Origin: an uncultured Collinsella sp.
GTDB lineage: Bacteria; Actinomycetota; Coriobacteriia; Coriobacteriales; Coriobacteriaceae
Length of the DNA stretch: 64,000 nucleotides
Reading direction: 5' to 3'
NCBI GenBank assembly: GCA_902497065.1
Contig: CABVDH010000001.1
Location: 124,001 to 188,000, forward strand
The stretch's first letter is position 1, and each line of letters starts with the position of its first letter. A program made the position numbers and the translations under genes. Positions 34,477-42,574 of the stretch are shown here, piece by piece. The notes under the pieces are model-generated. The model made no database searches. It was not told the DNA's origin and saw nothing but the letters and a program-made list of their open reading frames with translations.

Positions 34477-35916
34477 ATGTCCGTTAACCCCGCTAGCGTC
34501 ACCAACCCGCCTGCGCAGTTTCCCGAGGGCTTTGTCTTTGGCGGCGCCACTGCTGCTTACCAGGTAGAGGGCGAGACCCGCACCCACGGTAAGGGCAAAG
34601 TCGCCTGGGACGACTTCTTGGAGGCCCAGGGGCGCTTTTCCCCCGATCCCGCTTCGGACTTCTACAACCAGTACCCCGTCGATCTGGAGCTGTGCGAGGA
34701 GTTCGGCATCAGCGGCATTCGCCTCTCCATTGCCTGGAGCCGCATCTTCCCCAACGGCACCGGCGAGATCAACCCCGAGGGCGTGCAGTTCTACCACGAT
34801 CTCTTCGCCGAGTGCCACAAGCACCACGTTGAGCCGTTTGTCACGCTGCATCACTTCGACACGCCGCTTGCCCTCTTTGAGAAGGGCGACTTCCTCAACC
34901 GCGAGACCATCGACGCCTTTGTGGACTTTGCCACCTTCTGCTTTAAGGAGTACGCCGACCAGGTGACCTACTGGTTCACCTTTAACGAGATCTGGGCCGA
35001 CGCCTCCAACACCTACATCGAGGGCACCTTCCCCGGTGGCGTCAAGGCGCATCTGGCCGAGGCTTTCCAGTGCGAGCACAACATGATGCTCGCCCACGCC
35101 AAGGCAGTACTGGCCTTCCACAACGGCGGTTTTAAGGGCAAGATCGGCGTCATTCAGTCGTTGGAGTTTAAGTATCCGCTCAACGAGAACGACCCCGCCG
35201 ACATCAAAGCCGCCAACAACGAGCACGTGCTGCAGAACCAGTTTCTGCTCGACGCCACCTTCCGCGGCGACTATGCCCCCGACACCCTCGAGTGCGCCAA
35301 CCGCCTGGCTGCCGTCTCGGGCGGCACCATCGAAATCTTGGACGAGGACCTCGAGATTATGCGCGAGGCCGCGCTCTACAACGACTACCTGGGCGTTAAC
35401 AACTACCAGTGCCGTTTTTTGAAGGCTTACGATGGCGAGAACGACCTGCACCACAACGGTACGGGCGAGAAGGGCACCGGCCGCTGGCGCGTTAAGGGTA
35501 TTGGCGAGCATGTGAACAAGCCTGGTATCCCCACCACCGACTGGGACTGGATCATCTATCCCGAGGGCCTGTTCGATCTGCTCGTCTACATTAAGCAGCG
35601 CTACCCCAACTACAAGCAGATCTTCATCACCGAGAACGGCATGGGCTACAAGGACCCCTACAAGGACGGTTTTGTGGACGACCAGCCGCGCATCGACTAC
35701 ATCGAGCAGCACCTGCGCTGGTTGCTCAAGGCCATGGAGGTGGGTGTCAACGTGGGCGGCTACTTCCTGTGGAGCCTGCAGGATCAGTTCTCCTGGACCA
35801 ATGGCTACAACAAGCGCTATGGCTTCTTCTACGTTGACTTTGAAACCCAGAAGCGCACGCCCAAGGCAAGCGCATACTGGTATAAGCACGTGGCGCAGAC
35901 CCGTCGTCTGGACTAG
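34477..35916 (+). CDS. lacG: 6-phospho-beta-galactosidase, GH1 (LacG type), copy 1
   Basis: 479 residues of GH1. Acid/base Glu171 in TFNEI, nucleophile Glu386 in ITENGMG. The C-terminal segments TDWDWIIYPEGL and SWTNGYNKRYGFFYVDFETQKR resemble staphylococcal LacG more than 6-phospho-beta-glucosidases. It would split phosphorylated lactose-type sugars into galactose-6-phosphate and glucose. Second gene of the unit. The ribosome site (GGAT) is weak. Specificity for galactose over glucose phosphates is inferred. Confidence 0.92.
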   Translation: MSVNPASVTNPPAQFPEGFVFGGATAAYQVEGETRTHGKGKVAWDDFLEAQGRFSPDPASDFYNQYPVDLELCEEFGISGIRLSIAWSRIFPNGTGEINPEGVQFYHDLFAECHKHHVEPFVTLHHFDTPLALFEKGDFLNRETIDAFVDFATFCFKEYADQVTYWFTFNEIWADASNTYIEGTFPGGVKAHLAEAFQCEHNMMLAHAKAVLAFHNGGFKGKIGVIQSLEFKYPLNENDPADIKAANNEHVLQNQFLLDATFRGDYAPDTLECANRLAAVSGGTIEILDEDLEIMREAALYNDYLGVNNYQCRFLKAYDGENDLHHNGTGEKGTGRWRVKGIGEHVNKPGIPTTDWDWIIYPEGLFDLLVYIKQRYPNYKQIFITENGMGYKDPYKDGFVDDQPRIDYIEQHLRWLLKAMEVGVNVGGYFLWSLQDQFSWTNGYNKRYGFFYVDFETQKRTPKASAYWYKHVAQTRRLD

Positions 35917-35978
35917 CGGCTTGCGACGAGCGGTTGGCGGAGTTGCACCGCCCACATAACCTGTCCCCATTTCTCAGC

Positions 35979-36020
35979 CGGGGGCGGCACGTCACACGGC
36001 GAGCCGCCCCCGACCTTTTT
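35979..36020 (+). terminator. Terminator of the lacE-1/lacG-1 unit
   Basis: CGGGGGCGGC/GCCGCCCCCG stem followed by ACC and TTTTT. Confidence 0.88.
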
Positions 36021-36036
36021 GTTCAGGTCGGAAGCC

Positions 36037-36180
36037 GTTCGTCTCAATCTGTAACATCTAGCTGAGTTTTTTGGTCCTAGCTGTTACAGATTGAGACGAA
36101 CAGGATTGCTCTTTCCGAAGAATCTAAATCTGTAACACGTAGCCCGCTTTTGACCGTCTACCTGTTACAAATCGAGACAA
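36037..36180. repeat. Family C palindrome cluster 1 (two copies)
   Basis: Copy 1 (36037-36101): 20-bp perfect arms beginning GTTCGTCTCAATCTGTAACA, centre CTGAGTTTTTTGGT (type alpha). Copy 2 (36123-36180): arms ATCTGTAACA/TGTTACAAAT, centre with CTTTTGACC (type beta). Lies between the terminator and the convergent LacI-4 gene. Confidence 0.8.
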
Positions 36181-36192
36181 ACGGAGTAGGAC

Positions 36193-37221
36193 CTAACCCC
36201 GTATGTCCCTAACAGTCGAGCGTTCGACCAGCGTACTCGGCACATGAATCGCCTCGATAGACGAGCTCTCTCCAATCGCCGCCTCAAACGCAAGCTTACC
36301 GACACCGCGCAAATCAAATCGCAGCGTCGTCAGCCGATTGTGAGGAACAAGTCCCTCGAGTGCGTCGTCGATACCAACCACGCTCACGTCGTCGGGCACG
36401 GACAGGCCCGCGTTCTCGAGCGCGGCGATAACGCCCAGCGCCATCTGGTCATTTGCCGCAAGCACGGCAGTCGGCGCCTGCGACCCGCCGGCAAGCACCT
36501 CGGCCGCAATCCGCTCGCCCATGGCGTACCCACTGTCCGCACTCCAATCGCCACGCAGCATCGGAGCGGCATCGACATGAGCACGACCCAGCGTATCGCG
36601 CCAACCGGCCTCACGAAAACGCGAGGAAATCGAGTTTTCCGGACCCGCCACAAACCGCATATTCGAGTGACCATGTTCCAGCAGATAATTGGTCAACAGC
36701 TCGCACGAACCATACTGGTCGGAGTCGATCGTCGTGCAGCGTGGATGCGCATACATGGACAGGATGACCGTTCGCACTCCCGGCTGGGGAACAAACTCCT
36801 CAAAATCGGGAGCCATGCGGTTCATGTTGAGAATCATGCCATCGACGGGTCGCTCGACCATGCGGCGCGAGGCATCGGCAAGTGCATAGGGCTTGTCGCC
36901 GCCCATCTCGATCATAGTGACGGCAAAATCGTGCTCGCGCGCCGCTTGCATGATACCCTCGAGCGTCGCCAGGTTACCGACACGTGTGATGTTGTACATG
37001 CACAGGCCAATAGAACGATACGACCCGCCGCGCAACGCCGCTCCAGCAAAATTGGGACGAAAGCCCAGCTCTTCCATGGCGGCCAGCACACGCTTGCGCG
37101 TCTTTTCCGTCACGTTGGGCATACCGTTGACCACGCGAGACACAGTCTGGCGGCTCACGCCAGCGAGCGCCGCAACCTCTGCCGCGCTCGCCGAACGACC
37201 ATTCCTTGTCTGCTGATCCAT
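36193..37221 (-). CDS. LacI-family regulator of the lacG-2/lacE-2 unit (LacI-4)
   Basis: 342 residues from the ATG at 37221. HTH SAAEVAALAGVSRQTVSRVVNGM (about 12-34), hinge region and effector domain; no abnormality in length. The GGAAGG before this ATG is too close, so a GTG at 37230 preceded by CAGG may be the true start. Divergent from lacG-2, with three TTAACGTGCTCAT-type sites between. Closest in the window to LacI-2 by eye. Confidence 0.88.
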   Translation of the reverse strand: MDQQTRNGRSASAAEVAALAGVSRQTVSRVVNGMPNVTEKTRKRVLAAMEELGFRPNFAGAALRGGSYRSIGLCMYNITRVGNLATLEGIMQAAREHDFAVTMIEMGGDKPYALADASRRMVERPVDGMILNMNRMAPDFEEFVPQPGVRTVILSMYAHPRCTTIDSDQYGSCELLTNYLLEHGHSNMRFVAGPENSISSRFREAGWRDTLGRAHVDAAPMLRGDWSADSGYAMGERIAAEVLAGGSQAPTAVLAANDQMALGVIAALENAGLSVPDDVSVVGIDDALEGLVPHNRLTTLRFDLRGVGKLAFEAAIGESSSIEAIHVPSTLVERSTVRDIRG

Positions 37222-37281
37222 GCCTTCCACGCTAACCTGCTTCCCAACTATTCCCCGCGCCCATGGCGCATCGTACATACA

Positions 37282-37453
37282 TTGATAACGTGCTCATGAT
37301 ACCCGAGCCATATACCACAACATGAAAACTTCTGTCAATCAAAACCGCTTACCGAACAAATACAACCGTTCGCGGCTGTTTGAAGTTGTTTTGTTTCTAT
37401 ACATCCCAGCCGGATGTTAACGTGCTCATTGTCAAATATTCACGTGCTCATTT
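37282..37453. promoter_or_regulatory. LacI-4 operators (three sites)
   Basis: TTGATAACGTGCTCAT (37282-37297), ATGTTAACGTGCTCATT (37414-37430) and a half-conserved ATTCACGTGCTCATT (37439-37453). Confidence 0.55.
37365..37375 (+). promoter_or_regulatory. Shared motif, copy 7 (lacG-2)
   Basis: ACCGTTCGCGG, preceded by GAACAAATAC exactly as in the lacA promoter. Confidence 0.5.
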
Positions 37454-37532
37454 TGGTTCTAATCATTTTAAGATAGTGTTTATCGGGCTTTTTCACCGCT
37501 GAACGCTAACCAGGGAGCCTCCTGAGCGCAAA

Positions 37533-37548
37533 CGCACAATATCGAACA
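37533..37548. promoter_or_regulatory. Candidate LacR-type site before lacG-2
   Basis: CGCACAATATCGAACA shares ACAATATCGAACA (13 bp) with the lacF upstream site at 31239-31251. Confidence 0.45.
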
Positions 37549-37571
37549 GCGAGACGAGAGGGTGTATGCAT

Positions 37572-39014
37572 ATGTCTTTGCTAAACCGCGTACAGCAGCT
37601 GCCGAAGGGCTTTGTTTGGGGCGCCGCAACCGCCGCGTACCAAACGGAAGGTTCCACGAAGGTGGCAGGCAAGGGTAAGACCATGTGGGACGATTACCTT
37701 GTCGCCCAGGGTCGCTTTTTGCCCGACCCGGCCAGTGATTTCTACAACCGCTACGAGGAGGATATCCGCCTTTCTGCCGAGCATGGACTCAACGCCATTC
37801 GTGTGTCCATCGCCTGGACCCGCATCTTCCCCAACGGCGACGATGCCGAACCCCTCGCCGAGGGCGTTAAGCACTACCACGAGCTGTTCGCCTGCTGCAA
37901 AAAGTATGGCGTCGAGCCCTATGTGTCCCTGCATCACTTTGACTCCCCCGCCGCCCTGTTCAACCAGGGCGACTGGCTCAACCGCAAGACCGTCGACGCC
38001 TATGTGCGCTATGCCGAGTTCTGCTTCCGCGAGTTCCGCGAGGTCAAGAATTGGTTCACCATCAACGAGCTCATCAGCCTCTCGCACTCCCAATACATCC
38101 AAGGCAACTTCCCGCCCAACCATCACTTTGATGTGACGAGCGGCATCCAGAGCCAGCACAACGAGCTCGTTGCCCACGCCCGCGCCGTCAACCTGTATAA
38201 GGATCTTGACGAGACCGAGCACCTGGGCGGACGCATTGGCATGGTCAACGTCCTGACGCCGGCATATCCTGCCACCGACTCGCCCGCCGACCAGCACGCC
38301 GCCGACCTGTACAACGCCTTCTACACCGACTTCATCATGGACGGCGCCTTCCTGGGTCACTACTCCGCGCGCACCCTCTCACTCATCAACGAGATTCTGC
38401 GTGCCAACAACGCCACACTTACGGTTGAGGACAGCGACATGGAGGAGCTCGCCAAGGCGGCGCCCCGCAACGATATGTTCGGCCTCAACTACTATCAGTC
38501 GGCGTTTATCGCCGCCTACGATGGCGAGTCAACCAACAGCTTTAACGGCACCGGAGACAAGGGCACCTCGTGCTTTAAGTTTAAGGGCGTCGGGCAGCAG
38601 GTCGATATGCCGGGTATCCCCACCACCGACTGGGATTGGCTCATCTACCCGCAAGGCCTCTACGACACGCTCAAGCACATCAGCGCCACCTATCCCAACC
38701 TCCCCGTCATCTATATCACCGAAAACGGCCTGGGCCACAAGGACCCCGAGCCCGACGCAAACGGCATCGTCGCCGATCCCGAGCGCATCGACTTTGTCGA
38801 CCAGCACATGGAGAAGGTGCTCCAGGCGCGCGCCGAGGGCGTCGACGTCCAGGGCTACTTTATCTGGAGCCTGCAGGACCAGTTCTCGTGGGCCAATGGC
38901 TATAACAAGCGCTACGGCCTGTTCTACATCGACTTCGACACGCAAAAACGCTACATCAAGCAGTCGGCACTCTGGTACAAGGAGCTCGCCGACACTATGG
39001 CGGACGCGCAGTAG
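37572..39014 (+). CDS. Phospho-beta-glycosidase, GH1 (LacG type), copy 2
   Basis: 480 residues from the second ATG (AGGG 9 bases upstream; another ATG lies 6 bp earlier). Acid/base Glu166 in TINEL and nucleophile Glu384 in ITENGLG. It keeps the LacG-like SWANGYNKRYGLFYIDF but diverges more than copies 1 and 3 (NWFTINELISLSHSQYIQG, an extra DPEPDANG loop), so it may take a different phospho-disaccharide. Here the glycosidase comes first and the permease second, the reverse of the other two units. Confidence 0.9.
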   Translation: MSLLNRVQQLPKGFVWGAATAAYQTEGSTKVAGKGKTMWDDYLVAQGRFLPDPASDFYNRYEEDIRLSAEHGLNAIRVSIAWTRIFPNGDDAEPLAEGVKHYHELFACCKKYGVEPYVSLHHFDSPAALFNQGDWLNRKTVDAYVRYAEFCFREFREVKNWFTINELISLSHSQYIQGNFPPNHHFDVTSGIQSQHNELVAHARAVNLYKDLDETEHLGGRIGMVNVLTPAYPATDSPADQHAADLYNAFYTDFIMDGAFLGHYSARTLSLINEILRANNATLTVEDSDMEELAKAAPRNDMFGLNYYQSAFIAAYDGESTNSFNGTGDKGTSCFKFKGVGQQVDMPGIPTTDWDWLIYPQGLYDTLKHISATYPNLPVIYITENGLGHKDPEPDANGIVADPERIDFVDQHMEKVLQARAEGVDVQGYFIWSLQDQFSWANGYNKRYGLFYIDFDTQKRYIKQSALWYKELADTMADAQ

Positions 39015-39040
39015 CGCATCGCCTCGCTTTCCCCCGAGAA

Positions 39041-39077
39041 GGGAGCGGCCCTATGCGATACAAACCCAGCCGCTCCC
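39041..39077 (+). promoter_or_regulatory. Intercistronic hairpin lacG-2/lacE-2
   Basis: GGGAGCGGC and GCCGCTCCC around a 19-base loop, followed by pyrimidine-rich CCTCTCTCCCC. Confidence 0.55.
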
Positions 39078-39190
39078 CTCTCTCCCCCTGGGACCGACCC
39101 CGCCTGCACCCGGGCTTTTAGCAAGCGGGAGACCATATAGGTTTTCAACGTCCATGCCATTAAGATTTCATGCAAAGAGGAGCGTGAACT

Positions 39191-40951
39191 ATGGAATCGA
39201 TCGTTAAGTTCTTGGAGAAAGGTCAGCCGTACTTCGACAAGGTCTCTAAGAACATCTACCTTCAGGCCATTAAAGACGGCTTTTTGGCAGCAATGCCCAT
39301 CATCCTGTCTTCTTCTGTCTTCCTGCTTATTTCGACCCTGCCGGGCGTTGTCGCCACGGTCGGCGGCTTTACGCTGCCCGACTGGTGGAACGTCGACGTC
39401 GTGAACTTCTGCAACAAGGTTTACAACTTCACGATGGGCGTCGTGGGCATCATGGTCGCCGGCACCACCGCAAGCGCGCTGACCGGCTCCAAGAACCGCC
39501 GCATGCCTGCCGGCAAGGCCATCAACGCCACGAGCACCATGGTCGCCGCCATGTGCGCTATGCTCATCTTGGCCGTTACCCAGACGAGTGCCAAGATCGA
39601 CGGCGCCGATGTCTCGGTGTTCTTTACCGACAACATGGGCACCAAGGGCCTGCTGAGCTCCTTTGTCGCCGCATTTGCCACGGTCAACATCTATGCCTTC
39701 TGCATTAAGCGAGACATCACCATCAAGCTGCCCAAAGAAGTCCCCGGCGCCATCGCCCAGAACTTCCGCGACATCTTCGCCTTCAGCTTCTCCATCCTGT
39801 TTGTCGCCGTCATCGACGTTATCTGCCGCACCTGCTTGGCCGTCCCGTTTGCCAACGTCATCTCCACGCTGGTGAGCCCGCTGTTCGCCGCTGCCGATTC
39901 CTACGCCGGCCTCGCCCTCATCTGGTTCATGATCCCGCTGTTCTGGTTCATGGGCATCCACGGCCCCTCGGTCGTTAAGCCTGCCCTCAACGCCGCGCTG
40001 TTTGGCAACATCACCACCAACCTCGCCACGCTGCAGGCCGGCGGTCACCCCGCCCTCGCCCTGACCGAAAACTTCGGTAACTACATCGGCGAACTCGGCG
40101 GCACCGGCGCCACGTTCATTGTCCCGATCATCTTCCTGCTCTTTATGCGCTCCAAGCAGCTCAAGGCCGTCGGCAAAGCCTCTGTCGTGCCCGTGATGTT
40201 CGCCGTCAACGAGCCGCTGCTGTTCGCCGCGCCCATCATCCTCAACCCGTACTTCCTGATCCCGTTCCTGTTTGCCCCCGTGGCCAACGTCCTCATTGGT
40301 AAGTTCTTCATCGACTTTTTGGGCATGAACGGCTTTATCTATGCCATGCCGTGGGCACTCCCCGGACCGATCGGCACCTTCATCGACACCAACTTCCAGC
40401 CGATCTCTCTGGTCCTGGTTGTCGTCCTGCTGGTCGTTGACTTCTTGATCTACTACCCGTTCTGCAAGGCCTACGACAACGTCCTGTGCAAGCAGGAGGC
40501 CGAGACCCTGGCCGAAGAAGAGGCCGAGGAGACCAAGGCCGTCAAGACCGCTGCCGCCCCCGCCGTTGAGGCTCCTGTTGTCGAGACCGCTTCTGCCACT
40601 GAGGCCTCCGCAGCTCCGTCCGCCCTTAAGGGCAAGGATCTGAGGGTTCTGGTTCTGTGCGCTGGCGCCGGCACCTCTGCACTGCTCGCCAACGCGCTTA
40701 AGGAAGGCGCCGACGAGCTGGGCATCGACATTACCGCCAACGCCGGTGCCTACGGCAGCCACTACGCCATCATGGACCAGTACAACGTCATCGTCCTGGC
40801 TCCGCAGGTTCGCACCTATTACAACGAGATGAAGGCCGACACCGACCGCCTGGGCATCACGCTGCTGTCGCCCAAGGGCAAACAGTACATCGACCTCACT
40901 AAGGATCCCAAGGGTGCCGTCGCCTGGATCGAGGAAAACCTCGAGGCATAA
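39191..40951 (+). CDS. PTS lactose/cellobiose-family EIICB permease 2
   Basis: 586 residues: EIIC (about 1-425; GIHGPSVVKPALNAA, AVNEPLLFAAPIILNP), an Ala/Val/Glu-rich linker, EIIB with phosphocysteine Cys490 (VLVLCAGAGTSALL). GAGGAG precedes the ATG. Very like permease 3 in the IIB half. The pair with a divergent LacG-type enzyme suggests a distinct galactoside or glucoside. Confidence 0.92.
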   Translation: MESIVKFLEKGQPYFDKVSKNIYLQAIKDGFLAAMPIILSSSVFLLISTLPGVVATVGGFTLPDWWNVDVVNFCNKVYNFTMGVVGIMVAGTTASALTGSKNRRMPAGKAINATSTMVAAMCAMLILAVTQTSAKIDGADVSVFFTDNMGTKGLLSSFVAAFATVNIYAFCIKRDITIKLPKEVPGAIAQNFRDIFAFSFSILFVAVIDVICRTCLAVPFANVISTLVSPLFAAADSYAGLALIWFMIPLFWFMGIHGPSVVKPALNAALFGNITTNLATLQAGGHPALALTENFGNYIGELGGTGATFIVPIIFLLFMRSKQLKAVGKASVVPVMFAVNEPLLFAAPIILNPYFLIPFLFAPVANVLIGKFFIDFLGMNGFIYAMPWALPGPIGTFIDTNFQPISLVLVVVLLVVDFLIYYPFCKAYDNVLCKQEAETLAEEEAEETKAVKTAAAPAVEAPVVETASATEASAAPSALKGKDLRVLVLCAGAGTSALLANALKEGADELGIDITANAGAYGSHYAIMDQYNVIVLAPQVRTYYNEMKADTDRLGITLLSPKGKQYIDLTKDPKGAVAWIEENLEA

Positions 40952-40983
40952 GACGCTGACACCACCTGCCGCTTGCAGACAAT

Positions 40984-41023
40984 AAATGGCCCGTGCATCG
41001 ATGTGTGATGCGCGGGCCATTTT
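40984..41023 (+). terminator. Terminator of the lacG-2/lacE-2 unit
   Basis: AAATGGCCCG-GCATC stem with complement ending GGGCCATTTTG, 33 bp past the stop. Confidence 0.85.
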
Positions 41024-41046
41024 GTTTAGACCGCACCCGTCCTCCT

Positions 41047-41265
41047 GTTCATCTCAATCTGTAACATCTAGCCGAGTTTTTCGGTCCTAGCTGTTACAGA
41101 TCGAGATGAACGCACAGGCCAAGCCGAAAATCTCAATCTGTAACATGTAGACCACTTTTGACCGTCTAGTTGTTACAGATCGAGACAAACGGAATAAGCC
41201 GGGCCAAAAATCTCGATCCGTAACATCTAGCCGAGTTCTTGGGTCCTAGCTGTTACAGATTGAGA
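41047..41265. repeat. Family C palindrome cluster 2 (three copies)
   Basis: Alpha copy 41047-41111 (arms start GTTCATCTC and end GAGATGAAC), beta copy 41131-41185 (centre ACCACTTTTGACCGTC), alpha copy 41211-41265. The first outer arm differs from cluster 1 by G:C to A:T, changed on both sides. Between the unit 2 terminator and convergent LacI-5. Confidence 0.85.
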
Positions 41266-41288
41266 CAAACGGAATAGGCCGAGCACGT

Positions 41289-42299
41289 CTACGCCCGCAA
41301 GTCCTTTACGCTGGAACGCTCGACCAACACGCCCGAGACGAGCGTACGGCTTCTGGAGCTCGGAGCTTCCAGACCCGCGACGACCTCGTTGAGCGCACGG
41401 ACGCCCAGCTCGCGGTGGCGAAACTTCACCGACGTCAGAATCGAGTTGGGAATCGTCTTATAGAGCTCATCGTCGAAGCCGATCACGGACACATCATTGG
41501 GCACACTGAGCCCTTTGTCACGTAGAGCCATCATCACGCCGTTTGCCATGCAGTCGTTAGCAGCGAGGACCGCCGTGCAATCGGGCTTATCGGCAAGCAC
41601 AAGGCCCGCGGCATAGCCACTATCCGCATTCCAATCGCCTTGCAGAGGCTCGGGCGGCTCAATGCCACGCGCCTCGAGTGCCGCACGCCAACCTCTCATA
41701 CGGCACTGGCTCGACAGCGACTCTTTCTTACCAGAGACGAAGTACACGTTCTTGTGCCCGTGATTCAAGAAGTACTCGCACGCCATGCGCGCGCCGCCCT
41801 CTTGGTCGTCACTGACGGTGGAGCAGGTAGGATGCTCCATCGGCGTAATAATCACCGTCTTGAGGTCTTTCGGCGCCTCAAAGGTATCAAAGTCATCGAC
41901 CATCTGACGCAGGTTGAAGATCATGCCGTCGACGGGAAGCTGCGACATCCTGCGCGCCGCATCGGCAAGGGTCATCTTCTCCCCCGCCCGCTTTTTGATC
42001 ATCGTGAGCGCAAAGCCTCGCTCTTCGGCGGCATCGGCGATACCGTCAATCATGTCCACGGCACCGCCCGATAAGTGGAACAGCACCACGCCGATGCACC
42101 CGTAACGACCCAACTTGAGCGAACGCGCGGCAAAGTTGGTTCGAAACCCGAGCGCCTCCATTGCCGAATGGACCTTATCGCGTGTCGACTCTCGCACGCT
42201 ATCGGGCTCGTTGATCGCGCGCGACACCGTCTTGAGAGAAACACCCGCGGCAATCGCCACGTCGTTCATCGAAACGTTTTTCTTGTCCATCGTTGTCAC
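41289..42299 (-). CDS. LacI-family regulator of the lacE-3/lacG-3 unit (LacI-5)
   Basis: 336 residues from a GTG at 42299 (GGAG five bases upstream); an ATG three codons later is the alternative. HTH SMNDVAIAAGVSLKTVSRAINE, effector domain following. Divergent from lacE-3, with a perfect 18-bp palindromic operator in between. Its recognition helix (SLKTVSR) differs most from those of the other four paralogues, as does its operator. Confidence 0.88.
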   Translation of the reverse strand: MTTMDKKNVSMNDVAIAAGVSLKTVSRAINEPDSVRESTRDKVHSAMEALGFRTNFAARSLKLGRYGCIGVVLFHLSGGAVDMIDGIADAAEERGFALTMIKKRAGEKMTLADAARRMSQLPVDGMIFNLRQMVDDFDTFEAPKDLKTVIITPMEHPTCSTVSDDQEGGARMACEYFLNHGHKNVYFVSGKKESLSSQCRMRGWRAALEARGIEPPEPLQGDWNADSGYAAGLVLADKPDCTAVLAANDCMANGVMMALRDKGLSVPNDVSVIGFDDELYKTIPNSILTSVKFRHRELGVRALNEVVAGLEAPSSRSRTLVSGVLVERSSVKDLRA

Positions 42300-42393
42300 C
42301 GCTTCTCCACTCGGTTCTCTATCGCTTGTTTTTTGCGTTCTAGCATACACCACCTGCCTGACTGATAAATCAGCCGTTTATCGGACGATATCG

Positions 42394-42404
42394 ACCGTTC
42401 ACCT
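42394..42404 (+). promoter_or_regulatory. Shared motif, copy 8 (lacE-3)
   Basis: ACCGTTCACCT, one mismatch to the consensus. Confidence 0.4.
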
Positions 42405-42434
42405 GTAAATCCTTGTTGCTCTTCCAAATATGTC

Positions 42435-42470
42435 TTACGTTGTCATTAACGAAATGACAACGTTGTCATT
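42435..42470. promoter_or_regulatory. LacI-5 operators
   Basis: TTACGTTGTCATT (42435-42447) followed by the perfect palindrome AATGACAACGTTGTCATT (42453-42470). Confidence 0.7.
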
Positions 42471-42574
42471 TCACAATGCCTTCCTTAAGCAGGAAGGTTT
42501 CCGGGCAGTCCTGACCATCCATCGACGACCAGTTCCATCCACATGCATCGCGCATCAAGTAGCAAAGGAGCTCT

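Noticed and set aside
36037..41265. CRISPR array from repeated palindromes
   Set aside because: Copies are few, clustered far apart, differ in sequence and lack equal-length unique spacers; no cas gene is present.
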